Of a stretch of DNA of 64,000 nt, positions 54,789 to 64,000 are shown piece after piece. Numbering within the stretch: the first letter of the stretch is position 1; each line of letters begins with the position of its first letter. A program made the translations under genes and the position numbers. The notes under the pieces were generated by a model. It saw only the letters and a program-made list of their open reading frames with translations, did not search any database and was not told the origin of the DNA. The stretch comes from Silene conica. Taxonomy: Eukaryota; Streptophyta; Magnoliopsida; Caryophyllales; Caryophyllaceae. The stretch is from NCBI GenBank assembly GCA_029255685.2, contig CM055318.2:27454001-27518000 (forward strand), given 5' to 3'.

Positions 54789-55255
54789 TGTTGGTAATTT
54801 AAGAGTAATTACCGGTTCATTTTTCGTAATTTTGGTTTGGTTCAGAGACGGGCGAACTTATAAATAATAAAGGGATTTTGGAGCCAAATAATTTACCCGA
54901 ATAAAACGGATTTTGGCGGGTGATTTCGAAGAGTTGCGACTCTTCAGAAATCTGACTCAAAACCCCTCCCTTTCCCCTTCATTCTCCTATATATGTAGGA
55001 TGAAATAGATCAGTAAGAACCCTAAGAAAATTACTGAATATACAAGATCTCAAACAGAAAAACAAATTACATATTAATACTTCGAAATTATATCTCTGTT
55101 TTCTTGCCAAAATCCGAGGAACGCCGTCTTATCTCTGTAGAAAATTCGGAACATCTCAGGCATCAATATAAGGGACGAATTGTTCTATAAGGAAAGCATT
55201 TGCGATTCGGTGTTGTTCATTGTCTTATTTTCTTTGACAATATATTTATCTAACA
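54789..55255 (+). repeat. E4 3' LTR
   Basis: 467 bp, TGTTGG to CTAACA, offset 13070 from the other copy. Unrelated AT-rich DNA follows after five shared bases. Confidence 0.9.
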
Positions 55256-56324
55256 ATCTTGTATAATAAAAAATATTTTATAAATAATACAAATAATACA
55301 AAATTATATGTATTAACAATTCAATGAATAATGTAATGCTAGTCTTGAATTTGGTATCCAAAAGTTGGTTAATTATATGGATAATAATCACCCGTAAACG
55401 ATGATTTGGTTGATACTCAAATATACAAATTAGAGACATTAATTTACACTGACGAAAAAAACATCATACAAGATAAAATTTGATGCACGCGGATAATTAA
55501 ATACACAGCTAAAAATAGAGAGATTTAGAAGTTGAAATGAAAAACATCGAATAAGCGAGATCAATCGTTAGCCAATGATAGAAGTGGCAATTAAAGAATA
55601 CAAATATAAAATAAAGAAAAAATTCATCAGAACTCTTATATTACTTTTTTTTTCTTTTTTTTTTTTTTCATCTTTTTTCAGTATTTGTTGACAAAATGAT
55701 ATTATTTGGCAAACTAATTTGAATTTTGGTGTTAATTTCAAACTATTTAAGTCAATAATAAATTACTTCTCTATCAGCCTCAACTCATCCTAAATTCATA
55801 TAAAGGTACTAATTTGTGATTCATTTGGGATTCAATGGCCTGGTTTGTGCAACTTTTATGACTTAATTTGGGATGACATGAAAATTGTTGGTTGATATGT
55901 TTTTGTGTAATTTGGAATGACATGTATTGTGTAAGGGGATGATCGGAATTACATGTAGTTTGGCATGGATGGTGTATTATGACTTGCACTACGCAGGAAA
56001 GGAAGCCATTGGTTGAGCCGGCCGTTTATAGCACTGCAAAAATACACAAATTGCAGAAGTCTATGGAGGCTAAGTCAACGGTTTTGCCTAATTTTTTTAA
56101 AAAAAAAAAAGATAACATGGATTTTATTGGCCCTATATAGTTAAAAATCAACCCCAAAACACAAATTTGTTTGCCAAATAACCCTATTTTACCTAAAAAA
56201 TGGTTTTTTTCAAAGCTTTTAAAATACAGTTTTCATATATTTAATTTTTTTTTCAAAGAAAAAATGTGAATAAAAAAAAAGAAAAACATAAAAGATTGTA
56301 GGTTTGGCATTTTGGTGAAGATGA
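55256..56324. other. AT-rich DNA downstream of E4 and of the LEA_2 gene
   Basis: Includes T runs near 55645-55670 and A runs near 56097-56112. The part next to 56324 should hold the 3' untranslated region of the LEA_2 gene. No other gene seen. Confidence 0.45.
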
Positions 56325-57041
56325 TCAGCGAAACGCAAGACCACCAGGGTGATTGATGATAGCATTGCCACCTTCGTCAAAATAAATGTCGGCAGTCTTG
56401 GTCAATTGTCGCGAAGCGATGACTTTATTGAAAGCCATGACCCTTGCTTCCATCACAAAAGTGAGTGGTATGAACTGTTCAGGGTCGGTCTTAAGGTCAA
56501 ACAGCTGATCAGAAATTTCCCCTAGATTCTCCTTACTATAGTCAAGAGTATGTATACCCAAAACATCGAGCTTTCCCGGACGCTGCGTAAGCCCATCCTT
56601 ACCCATACCCTTGCCGAAGTCTATGGTTGCACCGTCCCGTGTCAGCGCTTCTGAAAAACCAATGCGCATGACAAGAACAATGTAATTAAGGGTTTTGTAA
56701 AGGTCGGGGTTGTGAATGGTCAACTCGAAGTTGATGATTTTTGGTGACTCTGGTACTGGTGTATCTGTTTTGTTCAGTGCTTCGATCCTGAAACGGGTGA
56801 CATGGACTTGGGGATCTGGGAGACGCGCAAAGAGCCACAACAAGACCGTAATAAGGAGCGCTGATGCAATAGTTTGCACGGTTAAAGTGCCGCAGAAGTG
56901 AAAATGTTTTAGGTTTTTGTGTGCGGTTCTAGTTCTGGTTTTAGCATCAGCCTTAGGACTTGCGGCTATGGGAAGAGGACTTGACATTCTTACTAGGAAG
57001 AAAAGGAAGGCTTTGTTTGTTTGTTTGGTGGTTGTTGCCAA
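56325..57041 (-). CDS. NDR1/HIN1-like (LEA_2 family) membrane protein
   Basis: A single-exon gene of 238 codons, a usual size and structure for this plant family, members of which sit in the plasma membrane and several of which act in defence or stress responses. Residues 1-50 are basic and cytosolic in style. Residues about 55-74 ('TIASALLITVLLWLFARL') form one membrane span. Residues about 80-215 fit a LEA_2 domain: 'VTRFRIEALNKTD', 'INFELTIHNPD' (usual NPN/NPD spot), 'IGFSEAL', 'FVMEARVMAF'. A second Met at residue 19 (56987) is a possible true start: the TATA box at 57084-57090 would give a very short leader to the first ATG and a normal one to the second. The gene is open and not inside any element, so probably functional. 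The exact member and role are unknown. Confidence 0.82.
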   Translation of the reverse strand: MATTTKQTNKAFLFFLVRMSSPLPIAASPKADAKTRTRTAHKNLKHFHFCGTLTVQTIASALLITVLLWLFARLPDPQVHVTRFRIEALNKTDTPVPESPKIINFELTIHNPDLYKTLNYIVLVMRIGFSEALTRDGATIDFGKGMGKDGLTQRPGKLDVLGIHTLDYSKENLGEISDQLFDLKTDPEQFIPLTFVMEARVMAFNKVIASRQLTKTADIYFDEGGNAIINHPGGLAFR

Positions 57042-57083
57042 AAGATTATAATTGATGCATAATCAACTATGTCTTGCTCCTAC

Positions 57084-57090
57084 TTTTATA
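57084..57090 (-). promoter_or_regulatory. TATA box of the LEA_2 gene
   Basis: On the minus strand TATAAAA (in GTATAAAAGTAGG), about 43 bases upstream of the first ATG. Spacing fits transcription starting near 57055-57060. Confidence 0.65.
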
Positions 57091-58109
57091 CTCTACAACC
57101 ACCAAAGGGAAGAGGCAGACTCATGATTCCAGATATATTCTAATAGCTGGGGAGTGGAAACGCCCAATATAAAATAAATTTTAAAAATTACTAATTTACT
57201 TTAAAACTACGGAATATTTGTCCTCCATGTTGCCCTTACCTCAACGTTTGGGTCATGAAATAAGGATTACTAACATTTGGGTCATGAAATAAGGAATACT
57301 ATTACGAAATTGCTCATTTATATACGAATTTTACTTATTTATAGACTTTTTTTCATTACTTTTCCATTCTATACCCTTTGTCTAAAAAAAAAAAAAAAAA
57401 AAACTCTCTCTAATTCTCTCCCCGCAAAATTAATCAAAATTTTCAAGTCCATCAAAACACTCAACTATGGATGCTAGTTTTCGTATCGATCAAGTAATAA
57501 TTATAATCTCTACCTTATCAACTATATTATATGAAATTAAAAAAATTAATCTAGACTAGTTGAATTAGAGTTTCTTTAAATCGTTTTCTGTTTTGTTCAT
57601 TTTCTTCCTTATTGTTTCTTTTTTCGATTGTTGTTTGAATTGAATCCCGTCATAAGAATATTAGATTTGTAGGATGTTCGATTAGAGAACAAATTGATAT
57701 CACATAAAGTAAAGTAATCAAGAAATTGCTAGTTTTCGCTGCTTTACAATGGCATTGGAATTCGTATAAAGTGCATACCTAGTAGGAGTTGTACACTGGC
57801 TTTACAATAGTATTAAATTTGTAGTAAATACTGCTAGTCCTCTTTTGGATTTCATAGCTTGGAATTCCATGCACTAGTGAGCATGAAGGCATATTTTACT
57901 CCATGATACAGTTGCAGGAAAAGGTTCTGCCCCAGCCTTTCTGCTCTGCTCTAGACTGTCATCTTTTTATCTTTCGCTTATCCTACTCGACAGGAAAAAC
58001 AGTCTGCCTTGCCTTTATGTTTTGTTCTCATTCATTTCCTCTAAGTCCAAACAAGTCTCAAGTAAGTAAATAAGTAAATTCAAGCAAAGCAAATAACATC
58101 TTTATTTTT
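57091..58109. other. upstream region of the LEA_2 gene and unassigned DNA
   Basis: AT-rich, with a poly-A run near 57383-57402. 'ttgggtcatgaaataaggat' and 'ttgggtcatgaaataaggaa' near 57248-57298 form a direct repeat. No other gene or element end seen. Confidence 0.4.
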
Positions 58110-59031
58110 ATTTCAGGACTCGGACTTAGAGTTGGATGAGTATGAAAAATTTTCTGCATAAATGATAGATACCGGACACATTTTCAATCTCAAAAAAAAA
58201 ATTCAGGAATCACGATGAATTGATAGTAGAAGTTAGAGAAATTGGACTATTGCATGATATACACGTGCGGCTAGATACTTATCACTCATGTCGCGGTTAT
58301 GGTGAGCATTGGTTTAAGTGTGACAGATTTGGACCTTATCAATTTCGAGGGAATTTTAACGCTCCCTCCACGAAATCAAATACGGGGAGTAAAAAACGTT
58401 GGTTTCCTTTTAAACTCAAGACAGTCAGAGAAGTTGACGGCACATGGAGGTTAGATGTACATAATGGATTTCACAACCACTTCATTGGAGTAAAGGATAA
58501 TGTTCCGAGTGCCGACAAAAGAGTTGATTTCGTCCATGACAGCAACTAAAATTTCGGTTGCTATCATACTAATTGAGTTGAGAAAGAAGGATATACTTGT
58601 TAATTCCAAGCAAGTGTATAATATTCGTGCAAGAGAGAAAAAAACTCTAGAGAAGAACGCACAACTGTTGAACAATTGCTTAAACTTGTTGATGATCATG
58701 GATATCGAACTTTTCATGAGACAAAACCTGGTGAAAAAAAGGTGAGAGGGTCCTGACAAATGTTCGATTTATACATCACGATTCACTCAAGCTTTTGAAA
58801 CTTTACCCATTTGTAATTGTTGCTGATAGTACCTACAAGACTAACATGTTTAAGAAGCCATTACTAGAAGTTATAGGTGTTACACCAGTTGGTAGAAACT
58901 TTTCTATGTTCTTTGCATTTTTGGAAAATGAGCAAACTTTGGCATATAATTGGGCTCTAAAATGTATGAGGGAAGTAATAGGATCAGATGAGAATAGGGA
59001 GATGGACACGAATGGTAAGATCTACAAGTGA
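58110..59031 (+). pseudogene. MULE/FAR1-like transposase remnant
   Basis: Pieces in several frames follow the order of plant MuDR-type transposases. The FAR1-like DNA-binding region is at 58213-58500 ('IVEVREIGLLHDIHVRLD', 'TGSKKRWFPFKLKTV', 'GTWRLDVHNGFHNH'). A short linker 'VEQLLKLVDDHGYRTFHE' lies near 58665-58720. The start of the MULE catalytic domain is at 58795-59031 ('LYPFVIVADSTYKTNMFKKP', 'EVIGVTPVGRNFSMFFAF'); the Asp of ADSTYKTN is the first catalytic acid. The rest of the catalytic domain and the SWIM finger are absent and stops or shifts separate the pieces. A domesticated gene is unlikely because of these breaks. Confidence 0.75.
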
Positions 59032-59554
59032 GAAACATTTTTTCGAAAACGAGGAGAAGATGTACAAGGTATACAAATTTGTCCGGGTCTGAAAGAATAT
59101 TGCAAAAACACTTGGATCAATAAATATAAAGAGAAATTTGTTTTCGTGGTTTTGTTGTTTATTTTTAAGTCTTCGTGTCTTTTGGTGTATGATAGTGTGA
59201 TGTGCATGTAAGAGGCTTTAGTTATACAAACTAGATAGTTATTGTGACATGGGAAATGGTCTGAAAAAACTTGTTGGATTTGAATTGAGAATGAAGCGTT
59301 CATCGTTTTGAAATTATCACATGTGAGTTGAAGTTGAATAAAATAGTGCTACTGTCGACTTTTAGGTTGGTTGCGTAGGTTGGTTGTGTAAGATTGAAGT
59401 TGAATAATAGACCTATGGAAGGTCTATCCTTGTACTCCCAAGTCGTTCCCAAGATCAGGTGGTTCATGATTTCGGGTCTAACACTGGGTCTTTAAACCCG
59501 GGTGTTACACGTATGAATGGGGTCGCAAGTACCTTCTATATTCATTTCTAGATT
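59032..59554. other. unassigned DNA
   Basis: No readable continuation of the transposase and no gene. A short direct repeat 'gaagttgaat' with 'ggttggttg' occurs near 59329-59410. Confidence 0.4.
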
Positions 59555-59989
59555 TATAAATTGGCGCCAAAAAAAGGCAGGCAGTATTAAAAAATTGACG
59601 CTAAATAATTGGCGCCAAAAAATTAGCTCTAAAGGACAGTTTTGTACATAAGTGTCCTGAAATTCATCTTTCAAAATTATGTGAGCATGTTCAATAGAAG
59701 ACGGTAGCAAACCCCAAGTGTCCTAAAAAATTTCTATTGAAGACGGTCCCGAACCCAATCGTCCTCCTTAAAAACATCAAAGAAGACAGTTCCAAAGTCA
59801 ACCGTCCTCTTTCAAAATTCAAAGAAGATGGTTTCAAATACAACCGTCCTTTTTCATAAATCCAAAGAGGATGTTTTCACTTTATTTCAACCGTCATCTT
59901 AGGCAACAAGGATGGGTGAATTTGGGACGGTAGTTTTCAGGTCTTAGGACGGTTTTTTACCGTCCTCGTTACCCCTTTTTGTACTAGTG
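59555..59989 (-). mobile_element. CACTA (En/Spm) element end with subterminal repeats
   Basis: The outer end, read on the minus strand from 59989, is CACTAGTACAAAAAGGGG, the typical CACTA terminus. Inside it about a dozen 'accgtcct(c/t)' motifs and their reverse 'gaagacggt' crowd 59640-59970, as expected for transposase binding near CACTA ends. The inner limit is a guess. No matching opposite end or TnpD-type gene was found in the window, so this is a partial element. Confidence 0.72.
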
Positions 59990-59991
59990 TT

Positions 59992-60450
59992 TAGGGCTGT
60001 GCACCGGTCCAAGACTGGACCGGACCGGACCGGAACCGGAATTGCCAAAAATGATGGACCGGGACCGGACCAGAATATAAAAATTCCGGACCGGAACCGG
60101 ACCGGTAAAATTCCGGTCCAAAACCGGACCGGACCGGTTGGACCGGAATTTATATAATATAGACAGATAAAATTATGAATTGATAAAATTATGGACCGAA
60201 ATTTGAATATTATGGACCGGTTGGACCGGTTTGGACCGGTTAGCCCGGTTTGGACCGGATTTTAATATATTTTCGAGGAAAAAAAATTTAAAATATAAAA
60301 TTCGGACCAATCCGGTCCGGACCGGAAAAAACCGGTCCCGGACCGGACCGGACCGGAACCCGGAATCTTAAAAAATGGTGGACCGGAGACCGGACCGGAA
60401 TTTTTAATTCCGGTTCCGGTCCGGTCCGGACCGGAATTTGCACACCCCTA
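59992..60450. mobile_element. hAT-type MITE (459 bp) filled with CCGGT/ACCGG repeats
   Basis: Ends TAGGGCTGTGCA and, reversed, TAGGGGTGTGCA, with a perfect 8-bp target duplication CTAGTGTT (59984-59991, 60451-60458), the hAT pattern. The two GC-rich arms are made of 'ggaccgga' and 'ccggtccg' units that pair with each other over most of the length. The target duplication overlaps the last bases of the CACTA end, so the MITE landed exactly on its terminus. Confidence 0.9.
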
Positions 60451-60458
60451 CTAGTGTT

Positions 60459-60993
60459 GGTTTGTAATTTAGCTTTCACCAACCACAAGAATTACTTGTG
60501 GGACTTTGGTTTGTGTTGTTGTTGTTGACGGTATTTCATGGTATATTAGTATCATTTGGAATTCTGTGTTTTACATTTGGTTATCTAAATCATTCAACCC
60601 GAAAGTCTAAATTACTCGAAGTAATTTAACCCTAACTAGATTGCATATCTACAACCGTGACTCGAACCCTTGCATTTAAGGGTAGTTCACAAAGTATATA
60701 AGGGTATTTACGACCTTCGCGGTACATAGAGGTACTTAACTTGTTTCCGAGCAAACACCCATATTATAAAATAATGTAAACGTGATAATTATACTATGTA
60801 TAAATGGTCGAATTGTCTCACATAAGGAGATTGTCATAAGGTGAATTGTCCTACATCAAAAGATTACCATATGGCGGTGTGATCCCATAATTATAAATAT
60901 GAGTAATCATTGACAAAATCTTTCGCGTCTCTCAACTTTTGTCTTAGAAAACTCAAATAAGAGTTTGCATTAACGACACACCTCAGTTACAAC
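60459..60993. other. unassigned DNA
   Basis: No gene or element end seen. Confidence 0.4.
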
Positions 60994-61275
60994 TGATAGA
61001 TGAACCATCTCAACCAAAACCTTAAGGTGATGGTTGAGGTCCAACTATTATTAATATCTCTAATACGCTCCCTCACTCGAATGTCCATTGGGCTTGAAGA
61101 GTGGTTAGTTTGCACAGGCCCCCCATACCGTGTGCTGGTTTCCACTTCGTGAGTTTCGAGGGGTTTTGAGGTTGTCAGGATTCGAACCCATGACCTTCGG
61201 TCACAATGGCTCTGATACCATGATAGATGAACCATCTCAACCAAAACTTAAGGTGATGGTTGAGGTCCAACTATT
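60994..61275 (-). mobile_element. TRIM/SMART-like retrotransposon (about 0.3 kb)
   Basis: On the minus strand a short LTR end ('...gatggttcatctatca') is followed directly by the tRNA-Met primer site TGGTATCAGAGCC (61207-61219). About 150 non-coding bases come next, then the purine run 'gagtgagggagcg', then a second copy of the LTR ending at 60994. The LTR is only about 75 bases. The outer LTR is cut at about 61275, where copia pol begins. Its relative is at 322-511. No coding capacity. Confidence 0.75.
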
Positions 61276-63464
61276 ATTCTATGATGATATTTTTCCCTTC
61301 ACCACCTCGTCGACTACTCCAACGCCACTCACAAGCACCACCGAGTGGACCACCTTATCACTACGAATCCTACCTTCCACGGTCACCATCTCACCACCCA
61401 CCAGTCCTTCGTCCACTCAGCTATAACCCCCACGACACCCCATCCTTCACACCTACTCGCGACGACCACCTCCATCTCACACCCCTATCGACCAGCCCTC
61501 ACCCACTCCCACCACCGCACCTCTACCCCCACCCTCTCCTGCACCACCCTCTGTCCAGCCTCACCCATCCCCCACCCCAGCAACCCCTCCCTCCCCCCCA
61601 CCTTAAGCTCTCCTCGACAGCCCCCCTCCTCACCTCCTAACCATCACCAAACAGCCTCTCAAACTCCTCCTGCTCAACCGCCTATCGACGCTCCAAGCAC
61701 GACAGTCACCCCATCCCCGACCACCTCAGATGATCCCCAACCCCCCACCGACACAACTCACCCTCTCCCAGCCTCCCCCGCTATTGACTCTATCTCCACA
61801 ACCACTAATCGACACACCGAAGGCCCACAAAAAACAGTAACAACCCGACTCGATAATAACATTCGAAAACCTAATCCAAAGTATGCCCAAACTATAATCA
61901 AAACGACACTACCTACATCCCTACCTAACACCGTAAAACAAGCACTAATCCTCCCGCAATGGCGTCAAGCAATTCAAGAGGAATATGATGCACTTACCCG
62001 AAATGGCACATGGAAAAGTGTGCCACGCAACAAAGCTCAAAATATCGTTGGATGCAAATGGGTTTTTAGAAACAAATTTAACACCGACGGCACTCTCAAA
62101 CAACATAAAGCTCGACTTGTCGCAAAAGGTTTCCATCAACGACCCGGCATCGACTATCAAGAAACCTTCAGCCCTGTCATAAAACCTACAACAGTCCGAC
62201 TAATTCTCTCCATTGCAACCACTAATCAATGGCCCATACGACAACTTGATGTCAATAATGCCTTCCTTCAAGGCACACTCACCGATGATGTCTTTATGGC
62301 TCAACCTCCAGGTTTCATTTGTCCCAATCAACCAGAGTACGTATGCCAGTTAAATAAAGCTATCTACGGCCTAAAACAATCCCCCCGGGCCTGGTATACC
62401 GAACTCAAAACATACCTCACAATGGTCGGCTTCAAGCAATCCATCTCCGACCCCTCACTATTCACCATTCAAACATCAACCCAAACCATATACATGTTAA
62501 TTTTTGTTGACGACATCATCGTCACCGGACCTAATTCCTCTCACATTCAAGAATTCATCGCTAACCTAGCCACGCGATTCTCCCTCAAAGACCTAGGTCA
62601 TCTCTCATACTTCCTTGGCATTGAGGTCACCCCGAATGACCAAGGCATTCACCTCAGTCAATCGAAATACATCCACGATCTCTTAACCAAATATAACATG
62701 GCTGATGCCAAACCCAACACCACACCTATAGCTACCTCACCACCGCTTATCCGCGAAGACAACCTCCCAATACATGACCACCACGACTATCGAGCCATTG
62801 TTGGGAGCTTACAATACCTATCACTCACAAGACCCGATACAGCTTTCTCCATCAATCGCCTCGCTCAATTTCTCCATCACCCCACCTCCACCCACTGGAC
62901 AGCACTTAAACGCCTTCTCAGATATCTCTAAGGCACTCAAAACCATGGCATTCAAATATACAAAAACACCCCACTCTGCCTCCATGCTTACTGTGATGCA
63001 GATTTTGGTGGAGACAAGGACAACTATCTCTCAACCACTGGCTACATCGCCTACCTTGGGCGCAACCCAATAGCCTGGTCCTCTAAAAAGCAAAAAGGCA
63101 TTGCTCTATCCACCACTGAAGCAGAATTTCGCGCAATCGCCTCCGTCACCACAGAAACTATCTGGCTCCGTAATCTCCTCTCTGAACTCCGCATAACCAC
63201 CACCATGCCGCCTGCAATCTTCTGTGACAATATCTCGGCCACACTCTACGCCAAAAATCCAGTCTTTCATTCTCGAATGAAGCACATGACTCTCTCCTTT
63301 CACTACGTCAAGGAACAACTGCAACAAGGTCAAATTCGAATTGCTCATATCGCCAGCAAAGACCAACTCGCAGACATTCTCACCAGGCCCTTGCACAAGC
63401 ATCAATTTCATGATCTACGAGACAAGCTTGGACTCATCATCCGAACGTCCAACTTGAGGGGGCG
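61262..63464 (+). pseudogene. E6: Ty1/copia pol fragment (integrase tail, reverse transcriptase, RNase H)
   Basis: It begins in the integrase tail ('LFYDDIFPF'). A very Pro/Ser/Thr-rich linker follows, with one frame change before 61345. Reverse transcriptase runs to 62931: 'NGTWKSVPRNKAQNIVGCKW', 'FSPVIKPTTVRLILSIA', 'QLDVNNAFLQGTL', 'AIYGLKQSPRAWY', 'MLIFVDDIIVTG' (FVDD, the usual YVDD with Phe). A TAA at 62929 precedes RNase H: 'CDADFGGDKDNYLSTTGYIA', 'STTEAEFRAIASVT', 'FCDNISATLYAKNPVFHSR'. The style is that of the Ale/Retrofit kind. The C-rich codon use differs from the AT-rich surroundings. Gag, protease and integrase core are missing, cut by or beside the TRIM at 61262. Confidence 0.85.
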
Positions 63465-63640
63465 TGTTAACGGTACCACGGCTAGCCCACAAGCCCAACT
63501 TACCAAAGGATATTCAAATCATATTATCACAAATCAGGAAATCAAATAAGATAATCTCAAGAATAAAATATTTCTATTATAGGAAGTATATAATTGTATT
63601 TTTGTATCTTTCCAATCTCTTCCTCTTTTACACCCCATAT
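63465..63640 (+). repeat. E6 3' LTR (partial)
   Basis: The polypurine run 'ttgagggggcg' ends at 63464 and the LTR starts TGTTAACGG, as is typical for this copia kind. It fades out near 63640, where the GACGC array begins, so it is probably cut. No 5' LTR is in the window. Confidence 0.65.
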
Positions 63641-64000
63641 GTGACGCTTTTTCAAGCGTTTTGTGACGCTTTTAAATGTCACAATTTTTTTATCGACGCT
63701 TTAGAAAAGCGTCAATTTACTGGCCGTCGTTATTTAATGACGCTTTTTAATGTCAACAAATGTGACACTTATAAGTGTCTTCAACGACTATTGACAGTTT
63801 TGTACGTCAACAAATATGACGTATTAGAGCGTCTTTAGTAACTAGTGACGCTTTTATATGTCAGCTATTGTGACGGTGAAAAGTGTCTATAACGCGTATT
63901 GACGCTCTTATTTGTTAATAAAGGTGACGCTTAAAAGTGTCTCAAGTGCGTATTGACGTTCTTATTAGTCAATAAATGTGACGCTTTGAAGCGTCTTTAG
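63641..64000. repeat. subterminal array of TGACGCTT/AAGCGTC motifs, runs off the window
   Basis: About fifteen copies of 'tgacgctt' or related forms, and the reverse 'aagcgtc', alternate with a loose period of 30 to 50 bases up to the window end. The look is that of the end region of a CACTA-type element, like 59640-59970 but with another motif. The terminus itself is not clearly visible ('CACTA' was not found at 63640). Confidence 0.6.

Larger units (their letters stand above)
41719..55255 (+). mobile_element. E4: Ty1/copia retrotransposon, rearranged and split by E5
   Basis: LTRs at 41719-42185 and 54789-55255 are both 467 bp and differ at only about two places. The order gag, protease, pre-integrase, then reverse transcriptase and RNase H is copia. 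Most of the integrase (after 'LLELIHTDLCDYHSTPSGN') is replaced by the LTR-variant part of the right inverted-repeat arm; pol resumes near 44165. Three stop codons break the frame (42241, 42754, 44384). E5 interrupts it at 44412/52778. No tRNA-Met primer site is visible after the 5' LTR. Both LTR copies are followed by the same five bases, atctt. Confidence 0.88.

Noticed and set aside
56716..56901. Plus-strand frame opposite the LEA_2 gene as an antisense gene
   Set aside because: Shadow of the minus-strand coding sequence with no features of its own.
61260..61640. Proline-rich frame as a cell-wall protein
   Set aside because: It is the shifted reading of the E6 pol linker, which is Pro/Ser/Thr-rich in its proper frame.

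Overview
This window looks like plant nuclear DNA, most probably from a eudicot. It is AT-rich, its genes have introns, and most of it is transposable elements nested inside one another. Several shared repeat styles made me think of Caryophyllales, but that placement is weak inference. There are no bacterial operons, rRNA genes, convincing tRNA genes or CRISPR arrays. In the features, E1 to E6 are my own labels for the LTR elements.

Only two loci look like ordinary host genes. One is a six-exon double-stranded-RNA-binding protein gene (21576-23714, +), whose third exon carries an 8-bp near-duplication that breaks the reading frame. The other is a single-exon NDR1/HIN1-like (LEA_2) membrane protein gene (56325-57041, -) with a TATA box just upstream.

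Layout. 1-3888: a TRIM-like fragment, a Harbinger fragment, and two facing broken copia gag genes. 3889-17678: E1, an old LTR element on the minus strand with long (about 1.3 kb) LTRs. One of its LTRs was later hit by a hAT element with a multi-exon transposase, a Tourist-type MITE, a tRNA-derived SINE and a Stowaway-type MITE; the other LTR preserves all four empty sites. 17679-20771: a dead PIF/Harbinger transposase and unique DNA. 20772-25865: a hAT-like non-autonomous element, the dsRNA-binding protein gene, an AT-rich tandem repeat and a long-inverted-repeat MITE. 25866-38522: E2, a broken copia element on the minus strand with a perfect 5-bp target duplication, split by E3, a gypsy-type element with two 1736-bp LTRs, an Asp-type primer site and no pol. 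38912-39716: a MULE-type element with a 9-bp target duplication and what looks like a captured zinc-finger gene fragment. 39868-55255: E4, a rearranged copia element with tandem LTR units and a 497-bp inverted repeat, itself split by E5, a gag-only LTR element with two 1258-bp LTRs. 55256-64000: the LEA_2 gene, a decayed MULE transposase, a CACTA end hit by a hAT MITE, a TRIM, a copia RT/RNase H fragment (E6), and a second subterminal repeat array running off the window.

How they relate. E3 and E5 are the youngest-looking large insertions (near-identical LTRs, intact 5-bp target duplications) and both lack a working pol, so they must have been copied with enzymes supplied by other elements. 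E1 and E5 belong to one superfamily: their LTRs share a hairpin whose paired bases have changed together. E3 carries the most unusual pattern I found: a 12-bp near-palindrome that always occurs in pairs exactly 21 bp apart, seven pairs per unique element length, with unrelated 9-bp spacers.
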